NCBI GenBank assembly: GCA_905215625.1
Contig: CAJMQQ010000006.1
Coordinates: 1 to 64,000, forward strand
Direction of reading: 5' to 3'
DNA: 64,000 bases
Source: an uncultured bacterium
GTDB lineage: Bacteria; Bacillota; Clostridia; Lachnospirales; Lachnospiraceae
A program made the translations under genes and the position numbers. The stretch's first letter is position 1. Each line of letters starts with the position of its first letter. Under the pieces are notes generated by a model, which was given only the letters and a program-made list of their open reading frames with translations, had not been told where the DNA came from and did not search any database. Positions 24,465-33,530 of this stretch are shown piece after piece.

Positions 24465-26417
24465 ATGATTTTATCATGCAGTAACATCTGCAAAGCATTT
24501 GGAAGCGAAACCATTTTAGACCATGTGTCCTTTCATATAGAAGATCATGAAAAGGCCGCTATTGTCGGCATCAACGGTGCAGGAAAATCTACTTTGTTAA
24601 AAATTATCGTAGGCGAACTGGAAGCAGACAGCGGCGTAGTCGCCTTATCCCGCGGAAAAACCCTGGGGTATCTGGCCCAGCACCAGGATCTGGACAGTTC
24701 CCGCACCATCTATGACGAAGTTCTGGAAGTAAAGCGCCCCATTATTCAGATGGAAGAACGTATCCGCCAGTTAGAAGTAGAGATGAAAGGGAAATCCGGC
24801 GAAGATCTGGACGCTATGTTTCAGGAATACAACCGGCTCAGCCACGAGTTTGAACTGGAAAACGGATATGCCTACCAAAGCGAGGTAACCGGCGTGTTAA
24901 AAGGCCTGGGATTCTCAGAAGAAGATTTTACCAAAACCGTCTCCACCCTTTCCGGCGGCCAGAAAACCCGCGTTGCCTTAGGCCGTCTCCTTCTGGTCAA
25001 ACCGGACATTCTTCTGCTGGACGAGCCTACCAACCATCTGGACATGGAAAGCATCGCCTGGCTGGAAACGTATCTTTCCAATTATACAGGAAGCGTGATT
25101 ATTGTCGCCCATGACCGATACTTTCTGGATCGTACCGTTAAAAAAATCGTGGAACTGGATCGGGGACAGTCTACTGTATTTACTGGTAACTATACGGCTT
25201 ACAGTGAGAAAAAAGCCATGCTCCGCCAGGCTCAGATCAAGGCTTATCTCAATCAGCAGCAGGAAATCCGCCATCAGGAGGAAGTCATTGCCAAATTAAA
25301 ATCCTTTAACCGTGAGAAATCCATTAAACGGGCGGAAAGCCGTGAAAAAATGCTGTCCAAAATCGAGGTGCTGGAAAAACCAACTGAGATTGACGATGCC
25401 ATGGACATCCGGCTGGAGCCTCAGGTTGTCAGCGGAAATGACGTAATGACGGTTACGGATCTTTCTAAGTCCTACGGCTCTCTCCGTCTTTTTGAACACG
25501 CAGATTTTGAAATCAAGCGCGGCGAGCGGGTCGCTGTCATCGGCAACAATGGAACTGGAAAAACCACGTTATTAAAAATCATCAACAACATGGAAACCGC
25601 TGATTCTGGAGAAATCCGGCTGGGATCCAAGGTGCAGATCGGCTACTACGATCAGGAACACCAGGTTCTTCACATGGAAAAGACGGTGTTTGAAGAGATT
25701 CAGGATACCTATCCAAATATGAATAATACCCAGGTACGCAACTGCCTGGCTTCTTTCCTGTTTACAGGCGATGACGTATTTAAACGAATCAGCGATTTAA
25801 GCGGCGGCGAACGAGGCAGAGTTTCCCTTGCAAAACTAATGCTGTCAGAAGCCAATTTTCTGATTCTGGACGAGCCTACCAACCATTTGGACATTACCTC
25901 CAAAGAAATCCTGGAAGATGCCTTAAACCGTTATACCGGCACTGTCCTGTACGTGTCCCATGACCGGTATTTTATTAACCGGACTGCTACCAGAATTCTG
26001 GAACTGACTGGACAGACGTTCTTAAACTATATTGGAAACTATGATTATTATCTGGAAAAGAAAGACGTAATCCAGGGGCTTCAGGCCGCAAACGCTGGAG
26101 AACCCGCTTCTGGAACGGACTGTTCTCTCTCCTCTTCTTCCATCTCTTCCGCTCCTTCTTCGGGAGTGATGGACTGGAAAGCACAAAAGGAAGAACAAGC
26201 CCGCATCCGCAAGCGCCAGAACGAGTTAAAACGCACCGAAGAGGAAATCCAGAAGTTAGAAAGCCGGAATGAGGAAATCGATTCCCAGCTGGTTCGCGAA
26301 GACATCTGCAGGGACGTAGCAAAGCTGATGGAACTGCACAAAGAAAAAGAAGCGTTAGAGGAACGTCTTTCCGGCCTTTATGAAACCTGGGAAACTCTGG
26401 CTATGGAGGAAAACTGA
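24465..26417 (+). CDS. ABC-F family ATPase (YdiF/Uup-like)
   Basis: A 650-residue soluble protein with two ABC domains and no membrane spans. First domain: Walker A GINGAGKSTLLK near residue 35, signature LSGGQKTRVALGRLLL, Walker B ILLLDEPTNHLD. Second: GNNGTGKTTLLK near 355, LSGGERGRVSLAKLML, FLILDEPTNHLD. The interdomain linker and a long C-terminal coiled coil (about 570-650, rich in Glu/Lys/Arg) match the Uup/YdiF branch, which acts on ribosomes rather than in transport. The ATG at 24465 is chosen because AGGAGG stands five bases before it; a GTG three bases upstream is too close. The gene is followed at once by a small membrane protein gene. Confidence 0.93.
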   Translation: MILSCSNICKAFGSETILDHVSFHIEDHEKAAIVGINGAGKSTLLKIIVGELEADSGVVALSRGKTLGYLAQHQDLDSSRTIYDEVLEVKRPIIQMEERIRQLEVEMKGKSGEDLDAMFQEYNRLSHEFELENGYAYQSEVTGVLKGLGFSEEDFTKTVSTLSGGQKTRVALGRLLLVKPDILLLDEPTNHLDMESIAWLETYLSNYTGSVIIVAHDRYFLDRTVKKIVELDRGQSTVFTGNYTAYSEKKAMLRQAQIKAYLNQQQEIRHQEEVIAKLKSFNREKSIKRAESREKMLSKIEVLEKPTEIDDAMDIRLEPQVVSGNDVMTVTDLSKSYGSLRLFEHADFEIKRGERVAVIGNNGTGKTTLLKIINNMETADSGEIRLGSKVQIGYYDQEHQVLHMEKTVFEEIQDTYPNMNNTQVRNCLASFLFTGDDVFKRISDLSGGERGRVSLAKLMLSEANFLILDEPTNHLDITSKEILEDALNRYTGTVLYVSHDRYFINRTATRILELTGQTFLNYIGNYDYYLEKKDVIQGLQAANAGEPASGTDCSLSSSSISSAPSSGVMDWKAQKEEQARIRKRQNELKRTEEEIQKLESRNEEIDSQLVREDICRDVAKLMELHKEKEALEERLSGLYETWETLAMEEN

Positions 26418-26419
26418 CC

Positions 26420-26623
26420 ATGAAATATACCAAATTTCAGCGCCGCCTGGCTTTAGGCGGCGCCGTCCTGCTGGTTCTTTTATATCTGGCAACCTTGATT
26501 TTTGCATTTACAGACAGTCCTCTGACCCCTAATCTGTTAGGGGCCTCCATCTTTTTAACCGTTGTGATTCCGATCAGTCTGTATGCCTTTATTTTAATTA
26601 CAAAAATCACAAAAAAGAAATGA
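26420..26623 (+). CDS. Small two-span membrane protein
   Basis: A 67-residue protein of unknown function with two hydrophobic segments, about residues 12-31 and 40-62, and a Lys-rich C-terminus (ITKKK). Similar short proteins often follow ABC-F genes in Clostridia, but I cannot assign a role. The ATG is two bases after the ABC-F stop codon, which implies coupling. Confidence 0.75.
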   Translation: MKYTKFQRRLALGGAVLLVLLYLATLIFAFTDSPLTPNLLGASIFLTVVIPISLYAFILITKITKKK

Positions 26624-26638
26624 TTTTACCAGTATGTC

Positions 26639-26674
26639 ATTATCCTGCAGCTAGTCTTAGTCCCGCAGGATAAT
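26639..26674. terminator. Inverted repeat at the convergent ends of the small membrane gene and purA
   Basis: ATTATCCTGC and GCAGGATAAT form a ten-base perfect stem with a 16-base loop. One arm lies in the last codons of purA. No U run follows on either strand, so termination is likely but unproven. Confidence 0.5.
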
Positions 26675-27937
26675 ATCTTCTCTGCCCGGACCATTGGATA
26701 CCATTTTTACCGGTACCCCCAGTTCCTGTTCGATAAACTCAATATATCTGCGGCAGTTTTCCGGAAGCTCACTGTAATTCCGGATTCCGCGGATGTCGCA
26801 TTTCCAGCCTGGAAGGGTCGTATAAACTGGCTTTGCTTTCTTTAGCTGTACGGTAGCTGGAAAGTCTTTTGTTACGTTTCCATCAATCTCATATCCGATG
26901 CAGATGGGAATCTGGTCTAAATATCCCAGAACGTCCAGCACCGTTAAGGCTGCTTCCGTTGCTCCCTGAATCCGGCAGCCATAGCGGGTTGCTACTGCGT
27001 CAAACCACCCCATTCTTCTCGGACGGCCTGTTGTGGCGCCATACTCTCCGCCGTCTCCCCCTCTTTTTCGCAGTTCATCAGCTTCTTCTCCAAAAATCTC
27101 ACTGACAAAATCCCCGGCTCCTACGGAACTGGAATATGCTTTTACAACGGCTGTAATGTTTTTAATCTCATAAGGAGGGATTCCTGCTCCAATGGCTCCG
27201 TATGCCGCCAGAGTGGAGGAAGATGTTACCATTGGGTAGATTCCGTGGTCTGGATCCTTTAACGATCCCAACTGGCCTTCTAATAGGATATTCTTCCCTT
27301 CTTTTATGGCGTCATACAGATATCTGGATACATCGCAGACATAAGGAGCTACCATGTCCCGGTACCCTGACAAGGTTTTCATCAGTTCATCCGGATCTAA
27401 CAGCGGCTTATGATACAAGTGCTCCAACAATACGTTTTTCGTTTCGCAGACCCGGACTACTTTTTCACGTAAGCTTTCTTCATCATCAAACAGTTCGCTG
27501 ACCTGGAAGCCGATTTTTGCATATTTATCAGAATAAAACGGGGCGATTCCAGACTTGGTGGAACCAAAGGATTTTCCTGCCAGGCGCTCTTCTTCATATG
27601 TGTCAAACAGGATGTGGTAAGGCATTAAAATCTGGGCCCGATCCGATACCAGGACTTTCGGGGTGGGAACTCCTTTTTCTACAATCGACTGAATTTCCTT
27701 GAATAAATATGGGATATTTAACGCAACGCCATTTCCAATAATACTGGTTGTGTGGCCGTAAAATACGCCGGATGGAAGCAGGTGCAAAGCAAATTTTCCG
27801 TAATTATTGACAATGGTGTGGCCTGCATTGCTGCCGCCCTGGAACCGGACAATAATATCGGATTCTTTTGCCAGCATATCCGTAATTTTGCCTTTTCCCT
27901 CATCTCCCCAGTTTGCTCCTACAATTGCGCGTACCAT
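26657..27937 (-). CDS. purA: Adenylosuccinate synthase
   Basis: A 426-residue GTP-dependent enzyme joining IMP and aspartate, the first step from IMP to AMP. It has ANWGDEGKGKITDML at residues 8-22 (catalytic Asp, P-loop), then GGSNAGHTIVNNYGKFALHL with the catalytic His, GTTGRPRRMGWFDAVA near 303 for GTP/IMP, and a normal C-terminus. The neighbouring purB gene lies 23 bases upstream, so the two AMP-branch enzymes are co-transcribed. AGGAGG precedes the start. Confidence 0.96.
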   Translation of the reverse strand: MVRAIVGANWGDEGKGKITDMLAKESDIIVRFQGGSNAGHTIVNNYGKFALHLLPSGVFYGHTTSIIGNGVALNIPYLFKEIQSIVEKGVPTPKVLVSDRAQILMPYHILFDTYEEERLAGKSFGSTKSGIAPFYSDKYAKIGFQVSELFDDEESLREKVVRVCETKNVLLEHLYHKPLLDPDELMKTLSGYRDMVAPYVCDVSRYLYDAIKEGKNILLEGQLGSLKDPDHGIYPMVTSSSTLAAYGAIGAGIPPYEIKNITAVVKAYSSSVGAGDFVSEIFGEEADELRKRGGDGGEYGATTGRPRRMGWFDAVATRYGCRIQGATEAALTVLDVLGYLDQIPICIGYEIDGNVTKDFPATVQLKKAKPVYTTLPGWKCDIRGIRNYSELPENCRRYIEFIEQELGVPVKMVSNGPGREDIILRD

Positions 27938-27959
27938 AATAAGTCCTCCTTTTTATCCG

Positions 27960-29390
27960 TTATACGGTAATCTCTGTCTTCATTCCCAGAAATTCTTTGT
28001 TTTCCTCTAATACCGGCTGAATGACTTCTTTTAGAAATTCTTCGGTCTGTTTTGGAGCCCTGCCTACATATTTTTTCGGATCCATGGTTTTTTCCAGTTC
28101 TTCTAACGTCAGTCCGAATGCCGGATCCGCTGCGATTAATTCTAAAAGATTGTTGTCTTCTCCCAATGCCTTTACCCGGTGTCCAGCTTCCATTGACAAG
28201 GCGCGGATTTTTTCATGGAGTTCCTGACGGTCTCCGCCGGCCTTTACCGCATCCATCATAATGTTTTCCGTTGCCATAAAAGGCAGTTCTGCCATCATAT
28301 GTTTTTCAATGACTTTCTCGTAGACCACTAATCCGTCTACTACATTCAGATACAAATCCAGAATGCCGTCTACCGCCAGAAATCCTTCTGGAATACTGAG
28401 CCGCTTATTGGCAGAGTCGTCTAAAGTCCGCTCAAACCACTGGGTAGATGCGACCAGCATCGGATTTACCATATCTGCCATTACGTAGTTTGCCAGGGAC
28501 GCAATCCGTTCGCTTCTCATGGGATTGCGCTTATAAGCCATTGCAGAAGATCCAATCTGACTTTTTTCAAAGGGTTCTTCTATCTCTTTTAGATGCTGGA
28601 GCAGGCGGATGTCGTTGGAAAACTTGTGAGCGCTCTGGGCGATTCCAGCTAAAACGCTGACAATACGGCTGTCTACTTTTCTGGAATAGGTCTGTCCAGA
28701 CACTGGATAGCATCCTGGAAATCCCATTTTTTCTGCAATCTTTTCATCGAGCAGACGACATTTTTCATGATCGCCGTCAAACAGTTCCAGAAAGCTTGCC
28801 TGGGTGCCGGTGGTTCCCTTGGAACCTAACAGGCGCATAGAACCAATGAGATATTCAATGTCGTCTAAGTCCATTTTTAAATCCATCATCCACAGCGTCG
28901 CCCGTTTTCCTACGGTAGTCGGCTGGGCCGGCTGGAAATGGGTAAAAGCCAGCGTAGGCAGATCTTTGTATTTCCATGCGAATCTGGACAGTTCAGAAAG
29001 GACGTTTAACAGCTTTTTCCGGATTAACTGAAGGGCCTCTGTCATAATAACCAGATCCGTATTATCTCCTACATAACAGGAAGTGGCGCCTAAATGAATA
29101 ATCCCTTTTGCCTTTGGGCACTGGACGCCATAAGCATACACGTGGGACATTACATCATGGCGTACCAGTTTTTCCCGTTCTCTGGCCACGTCGTAATTAA
29201 TATCCTCTGCATGAGCCTTTAATTCTTCTATCTGCTCTTCCGTAATCGGAAGTCCCAGTTCCTTTTCTGACTCTGCAAGAGCAATCCACAGCTTTCTCCA
29301 TGTAGAAAATTTCTTATCCGGGGAAAAAATATACTGCATTTCCCTGCTTGCATATCGTTCAGACAACGGACTTTCATATCGTTCTCTCAT
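27960..29390 (-). CDS. purB: Adenylosuccinate lyase
   Basis: A 476-residue member of the fumarase/aspartase superfamily, acting twice in purine synthesis (SAICAR and adenylosuccinate cleavage). The signature SSAMAYKRNPMRSERIASL lies near residue 285, the HLGATSCYVGDNTDL segment near 95 and TFGKRATLW-like region near 150 (PTTVGKRATLWMMDL). The length fits the longer clostridial/animal-like type. AAGGAGAG precedes the ATG. An unknown small gene lies 18 bases upstream and purA 23 bases downstream. Confidence 0.95.
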   Translation of the reverse strand: MRERYESPLSERYASREMQYIFSPDKKFSTWRKLWIALAESEKELGLPITEEQIEELKAHAEDINYDVAREREKLVRHDVMSHVYAYGVQCPKAKGIIHLGATSCYVGDNTDLVIMTEALQLIRKKLLNVLSELSRFAWKYKDLPTLAFTHFQPAQPTTVGKRATLWMMDLKMDLDDIEYLIGSMRLLGSKGTTGTQASFLELFDGDHEKCRLLDEKIAEKMGFPGCYPVSGQTYSRKVDSRIVSVLAGIAQSAHKFSNDIRLLQHLKEIEEPFEKSQIGSSAMAYKRNPMRSERIASLANYVMADMVNPMLVASTQWFERTLDDSANKRLSIPEGFLAVDGILDLYLNVVDGLVVYEKVIEKHMMAELPFMATENIMMDAVKAGGDRQELHEKIRALSMEAGHRVKALGEDNNLLELIAADPAFGLTLEELEKTMDPKKYVGRAPKQTEEFLKEVIQPVLEENKEFLGMKTEITV

Positions 29391-29408
29391 TGTGGTTCTC
29401 TCCTTTTC

Positions 29409-29744
29409 TTAATGATTTTCTTCCCGGTAGAACTCGATTCCATCTGAATGGATCCGAATCCCCCAGCTGATTTCCCTGTTCTGGATCTTCCATCCCTGCT
29501 TTTCTCCGGTTTCCCGCTCAATCCGGATTCCTATCTTATGTAGAAACACATCCGGATTTTCCCAGACTGTCCTGGCTCCATATAAAAGTTCTGCCGCCAG
29601 AACCGCTGATGCCACCTTCCAAAGAATCCTTTTTTCCGGGGAGATCCGGTTTTTCTGCAGGTATCGTCTGCGCCAGCGGATTTTTTCCCATTCATACCCT
29701 GGCTTTTTTAGCTGCCAGCAAATCACTTCCATTCGTTCTGTCAT
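29409..29744 (-). CDS. Small protein with one membrane segment, unknown function
   Basis: A 111-residue protein I do not recognise. It has a basic N-terminal third with several Trp (WEKIRWRRRYL), a hydrophobic stretch near residues 42-58 (VASAVLAAELLYGA), and a soluble C-terminus ending WGIRIHSDGIEFYREENH. I chose the second ATG (29744), six bases after AAAGGAGG; the ATG at 29750 abuts the site. It starts the purB-purA transcript. Confidence 0.6.
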   Translation of the reverse strand: MTERMEVICWQLKKPGYEWEKIRWRRRYLQKNRISPEKRILWKVASAVLAAELLYGARTVWENPDVFLHKIGIRIERETGEKQGWKIQNREISWGIRIHSDGIEFYREENH

Positions 29745-29764
29745 GGACATCCTCCTTTATCGTT

Positions 29765-29793
29765 ATCATACTCTAATGGCTGGATTCCCGCAA
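29765..29793 (-). promoter_or_regulatory. Candidate promoter of the purB-purA transcript
   Basis: TTGCGG (29793-29788), 17-base spacer, TATGAT (29770-29765), about 20 bases before the start of the small gene upstream of purB. No purine riboswitch or obvious PurR box was seen. Confidence 0.5.
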
Positions 29794-29863
29794 GAAAAAG
29801 TAAAAGAGACTGTCCCCGAAACAATTGTTTCAGAGATAGCCCCTTTGCTTATCTCAAACACCT

Positions 29864-30151
29864 TTATCTGGCAGAAGTTTCCCCAGCAGTGGTTTCTTGT
29901 GTTCCCTCTACTGCTCGCTCCACGTTCTGCACTCCATGTTCAATTCCATTTCCTACGTCATTGATCAGCCCGTCAATGACTCCAGAGGATTCTGTTGATC
30001 CTGCTCCCGTACTGCTTTCAGAAGTTGCTGCAGACTGAGAAGGTCTGGAAGTGGTTCCCATCGTTCCATTATCGCTGCGGCCGCAGGCGCTGACGCCAAC
30101 CATAGTCAGCAGACACAGAAACGCCAGACAGCCATATCTGATTTTTTTCAT
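29864..30151 (-). CDS. Small lipoprotein of unknown function
   Basis: A 95-residue protein with a lipoprotein signal (MKKIRYGCLAFLCLL..., lipobox VSAC with Cys near residue 23). The mature part is Ser/Thr/Gly-rich, then a short amphipathic region (VIDGLINDVGNGIEHGVQNV). It resembles the short Ser-rich lipoproteins common in Clostridia. Start chosen at the second ATG, eight bases after GGAG. It follows dapB by 76 bases. Confidence 0.65.
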   Translation of the reverse strand: MKKIRYGCLAFLCLLTMVGVSACGRSDNGTMGTTSRPSQSAATSESSTGAGSTESSGVIDGLINDVGNGIEHGVQNVERAVEGTQETTAGETSAR

Positions 30152-30227
30152 AACCATATCTCCTTTCGCTTTCTGTTCTTAGTATGCACAAAGAAGATAC
30201 CGTTCATAATGGAAAATTCAGGAAATT

Positions 30228-30983
30228 TTATCCAATCACATCACTCATGGTATAAAGTCCCGCCGGTTTATCTGCCAAGAATTTGGCGGCAGCCAAGGCT
30301 CCCTTTGCAAAAATCGCTTTTGAATATGCGGTATGCTGGAAGGTAATGACTTCGTCCGTACCTGCAAAAATCACATCATGCTCTCCGACAATGGTGCCGC
30401 CCCTGACAGAAGAAATCCCGATTTCTTTTGGATCTCTTTTTTCATGGCTGCCGCTCCGGTCAAATACATTGTAATATGCCTGATCCATCGCCTGATTTAA
30501 GGCGTCTGCCAGAGCAAGCGCCGTTCCGCTGGGTGCGTCTTTTTTCTGATTGTGATGCTTTTCTACAATCTCCATGTCAAATCCGGCGCCTGCTAAGACC
30601 TTCGCTGCCTCAGCAACCAGTTTTAACAGCAGGTTTACGCCCAGAGACATATTAGCGGAACGCACGATGGCAGCAGACTTTGACACTTCTTCTGCCCGCC
30701 TGATCTGGCTTTCACTTAATCCTGTGGTGCACAGCACAACCGGCATCTTGGTCTCTTCACAAAAGTCCAGCAGCTCATCGACTGCGGCTGCGGCGGAAAA
30801 GTCTACAATCACATCTGCTTCTCCCTTCCACTCTTTCAGGGAAGAAAATACTGGATAAGTATACTGGCCAGCACTTATTTTGTCAATACCTGCTGTGATT
30901 TCAATTTCGTTATCTTCTGCAGCCAGGGACGTAATGACCTTTCCCATGGCTCCACAGCATCCATGAAGCAATATTTTTATCAT
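30228..30983 (-). CDS. dapB: 4-hydroxy-tetrahydrodipicolinate reductase
   Basis: A 251-residue NAD(P)H-dependent enzyme of lysine/diaminopimelate synthesis. It begins with the nucleotide-binding loop LLHGCCGAMGKVITSL, has VDFSAAAAVDELL and VLCTTGLSESQ, and the catalytic region EIVEKHHNQKKDAPSGTALAL near residue 148, with the His and Lys of the active site. Its ATG overlaps the dapA stop (ATGA), so the two consecutive enzymes are coupled and share the lysine riboswitch control. Confidence 0.96.
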   Translation of the reverse strand: MIKILLHGCCGAMGKVITSLAAEDNEIEITAGIDKISAGQYTYPVFSSLKEWKGEADVIVDFSAAAAVDELLDFCEETKMPVVLCTTGLSESQIRRAEEVSKSAAIVRSANMSLGVNLLLKLVAEAAKVLAGAGFDMEIVEKHHNQKKDAPSGTALALADALNQAMDQAYYNVFDRSGSHEKRDPKEIGISSVRGGTIVGEHDVIFAGTDEVITFQHTAYSKAIFAKGALAAAKFLADKPAGLYTMSDVIG

Positions 30984-31864
30984 AATAAGCCGTACTCCTT
31001 CATTGCTTTTCTAAGAACTTCCTGGTGCGCCTCTTCCATCTCTGTCAGAGGAAGGCGGAGCGGTCCTGCCTCCATACCCATCATATTTAAGGCTGCCTTT
31101 ACCGGAATTGGATTGACCTCGCTGAACAAGCTGTTAATTAGCGGAATGGCCTCTAACTGCATCTGGGCGCTTTTCTTTACGTCGCCTGCAAAGTAGGAAG
31201 CGCAAATCTCGTGGGTCTGTCTGGGCGCTACGTTGGAAAGGACAGAGATAACGCCTTTTCCGCCTAATGACAGCAGCGGCACAATCTGATCGTCATTTCC
31301 AGAATACAGATCCACGCAGCCGTCTGCCAGATTCATTAAAGAAGCGATAGCAGAGAAATTGCCGCTGGCTTCTTTTACGCCTACAATATTTTCCACGGTT
31401 CTACACAGGGTTACGATAGTTTCCGGCTGGATGGTTACGCCGGTTCTGCCTGGGATGTTGTACAGAAGAATCGGAATATGGACAGAGTTTGCAACTGCTG
31501 TAAAGTGGGCAATCAGTCCTTTCTGGGTGGCCTTATTGTAATAAGGAGAAACTAACAGAAGTCCGTCTGCCCCTGCTTTTTCCGCCTCTTGGGACAGGTA
31601 AATAGCAGTCTCTGTCCAGTTAGAGCCGCTGCCTGCAATCACAGGGATTCTGTGGTTTACCACCTCACACACAAACCGAATGGTCTCGATATGTTCTTCA
31701 TGGGTCATTGCAGACGCTTCTCCTGTAGTTCCACAGACTACAATGGCATCGGTACCGCCTTCAATCTGAAACTCCACCATTTTTCTTAAATTATCAAAAT
31801 CAATACTTCCATCTGCTTTCATCGGGGTAACTAATGCGACTCCTGCTCCCTCAAAAATTGACAT
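30980..31864 (-). CDS. dapA: 4-hydroxy-tetrahydrodipicolinate synthase
   Basis: A 294-residue TIM-barrel aldolase condensing pyruvate with aspartate semialdehyde, the committed step to diaminopimelate and lysine. GTTGEASAMTHEEHI lies near residue 45, the catalytic tyrosine in YYNKATQKGL near 107 and IPILLYNIPGRTGV near 130, and the Schiff-base lysine in IVGVKEASGNFS near 160. The length is standard. It lies under a lysine riboswitch and terminator, so it should be shut off by lysine. Confidence 0.96.
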   Translation of the reverse strand: MSIFEGAGVALVTPMKADGSIDFDNLRKMVEFQIEGGTDAIVVCGTTGEASAMTHEEHIETIRFVCEVVNHRIPVIAGSGSNWTETAIYLSQEAEKAGADGLLLVSPYYNKATQKGLIAHFTAVANSVHIPILLYNIPGRTGVTIQPETIVTLCRTVENIVGVKEASGNFSAIASLMNLADGCVDLYSGNDDQIVPLLSLGGKGVISVLSNVAPRQTHEICASYFAGDVKKSAQMQLEAIPLINSLFSEVNPIPVKAALNMMGMEAGPLRLPLTEMEEAHQEVLRKAMKEYGLL

Positions 31865-31954
31865 TTATCTTCCTCCTTTTATGTTATAAGCCTGCGTAAA
31901 GAATGTGCGTCAGCGCATCTTGCGGAGCCTTTTTGTTGTGCGCCCCAAGGCGTT

Positions 31955-31986
31955 CAACAAAAAGGACTGACCAATGGCCAGCCCTT
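31955..31986 (-). terminator. Terminator of the dapA leader
   Basis: On the minus strand AAGGGCTGGCCATTGGTCAG forms a stem with loop and runs into CCTTTTTG. It follows the lysine aptamer and is its likely expression platform. A second inverted repeat (GTTGAACGCC / GGGGCGCACAAC) lies just after. Confidence 0.8.
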
Positions 31987-32018
31987 AAAGTACAAATCAT
32001 TTTCTGCTCTGTCTTTTC

Positions 32019-32178
32019 GTAGCTCCCCATCCGTCTGGATGACAGTCGCAGAATTCTTAATCCTGCGCCCAGGATGAATGGCTCGGAATCCATCCCTCCT
32101 TCGGCGTCTTTCCCTTTCTCTGCCTTCTCCTGCATCCGACGCATCCGGCAGACTACTCTTGATTGACGCAACCTCTAC
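32019..32178 (-). ncRNA. Lysine riboswitch (L box) upstream of dapA
   Basis: Read on the minus strand, the leader has AGAGGTTGCG near its start, then AAGAGTA, AGAAAGGGAAAGACGCCGAA, GGAGGGATGG, CTGGGC, GACTGTCATC and GGGGAGCTACG, in the order and spacing of the lysine aptamer's five-way junction. The leader sits between a strong promoter and a terminator in front of dapA-dapB, which is its classic target. Binding of lysine would favour termination. Confidence 0.92.
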
Positions 32179-32198
32179 TTATTTTTTTGCTTGCAATT

Positions 32199-32227
32199 AT
32201 ACTATCATTATTCCATACCCTTGTCAA
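32199..32227 (-). promoter_or_regulatory. Promoter of the dapA-dapB leader
   Basis: TTGACA (32227-32222), 17-base spacer, TAGTAT (32204-32199; a TATAAT overlaps three bases on). RNA would start about ten bases before the lysine aptamer. Confidence 0.8.
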
Positions 32228-32239
32228 TGGCAAGGCTGC

Positions 32240-32527
32240 TTAAAATTTTGTAAATCTCCAGCGGATCTGCTCCCGCAGGCCTTCCAGTTCACTTTTTTCC
32301 ATCTTTCCCACATCATCTTTATGGGAGTTCTGAAAGTGATCGCTGCTCTTGTGATCCAGCGCCCAGACAAATACGGTCAGCAGAATATAAATACCAAACA
32401 GAAAGTAAACCCAGATGTCTCCTCTCATACCTTCCAGGGAAGGAACCAGCCGCAATATGAGAAGGAACCCGGCTCCAGCCAGGGTCATCAGATATTTTAC
32501 CAGTTTCAATTTAGAAATCTTTTTCAT
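32240..32527 (-). CDS. Small two-span membrane protein
   Basis: A 95-residue protein of unknown function. Two membrane segments at about residues 10-27 and 38-56, a short loop between, and a charged cytoplasmic tail (HKSSDHFQNSHKDDVGKMEK). AAAGGAGG lies six bases before the ATG. It follows the pectinesterase gene by 26 bases, so it probably shares that transcript. No family recognised. Confidence 0.7.
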   Translation of the reverse strand: MKKISKLKLVKYLMTLAGAGFLLILRLVPSLEGMRGDIWVYFLFGIYILLTVFVWALDHKSSDHFQNSHKDDVGKMEKSELEGLREQIRWRFTKF

Positions 32528-32553
32528 AGGTACCTCCTTTTTGCGTATCAGAA

Positions 32554-33528
32554 TCAGGGGTTCCAGCCGTCTTCTCCTGAAAGGACCGCTTTCTTCGAAA
32601 AATGCCCTGCTTCCTGCTTCGTCAGGCTGCGCACCCAGGCCGGACGGTACTCCATACTGGATCCAGAACCAGTATTCTGATATTCTGCAAACAATACGGT
32701 TTCCCTGGCAGGAATTTTGTCCCAGTCATGCCAGCCTTCCCGACAGATATGGCCGCCCAGTTCACTGTTTAAAATCACTGTTTTGGCAAAATCCCTCCAT
32801 GGGCGTCCCAGATAAACGGTTTCCGGGGGACAATCGCTGGTAAACCGGCAATTGTGGAATACATAACCGTATTCCTGGCCTTCCGGTGTCGATGCAGCGG
32901 TTACATAACCGTTTATCTCCTGGCCGGTATTTACAGAGAACAACTCGCAGTTTTCAAAGTAAGCCGTTGCACTGCCAAAAATAAAGTCGACTTCTCCCCG
33001 AATCAGGCAGTTCCGGTAATAATGGCGGCCGTTGATTCTAGGCGCGTACTGCTTTGGCCCGATAAATCCGTTTTTCTCTATCTCTTTTGGCGGCAAAGGA
33101 CCGGTAAACAGCGTATCCTGGTTGGCCAAAAGACGGCAGCCGTCAAACAGCAGCCGATCGCCGTCTGCATACAGCGCCACTGCCTGGCCTACGTCTTTTC
33201 CAGGTCCGGCAGTATTTTCAATGGTAAGATGCCTGACCGTAACGTCATGGGCATCTATCAGCACAGTATAGGTCCGAAACGTCCCCCGCTTCATCCCGTC
33301 TTCCATTTCCATCCTGGCATACAGACCGCCGGTGATTACCGTATCTCTGGCGTCTTCGCCTTCCAGAATCAAATAAGGAGAGGTAATCTCTGCCCGTTCT
33401 TCATAAATTCCTTTTTTTATGAATATGGTTACCCAGTCTTTGTTGTCAGAAGGAACGAAAGCCAGCGCCTCTGTCACAGAAGAAACGTCTCCTGTTCCAT
33501 CTTTTGCCACAATAATGTTCTGTCCCAT
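32554..33528 (-). CDS. Pectinesterase (CE8), without signal peptide
   Basis: A 324-residue right-handed beta-helix enzyme that removes methyl esters from galacturonan. CE8 signatures in order: GTYEER-like KKGIYEERAE near 38, QAVALYADGDR near 115, NQDTLFTG near 134 (QDTL, catalytic Asp of the oxyanion pair), VDFIFGSATAYFENC near 180 (DFIFG, second catalytic Asp), and VYLGRPWRDFAKT near 240 (catalytic Arg). No signal peptide or anchor is visible, so it should act in the cytoplasm on imported oligogalacturonides. It starts two bases after the CobO-like gene. Confidence 0.92.
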   Translation of the reverse strand: MGQNIIVAKDGTGDVSSVTEALAFVPSDNKDWVTIFIKKGIYEERAEITSPYLILEGEDARDTVITGGLYARMEMEDGMKRGTFRTYTVLIDAHDVTVRHLTIENTAGPGKDVGQAVALYADGDRLLFDGCRLLANQDTLFTGPLPPKEIEKNGFIGPKQYAPRINGRHYYRNCLIRGEVDFIFGSATAYFENCELFSVNTGQEINGYVTAASTPEGQEYGYVFHNCRFTSDCPPETVYLGRPWRDFAKTVILNSELGGHICREGWHDWDKIPARETVLFAEYQNTGSGSSMEYRPAWVRSLTKQEAGHFSKKAVLSGEDGWNP

Positions 33529-33530
33529 CG

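Noticed and set aside
31884..32171. 95-residue frame upstream of dapA
   Set aside because: It lies over the lysine riboswitch and its terminator, and has no ribosome site.
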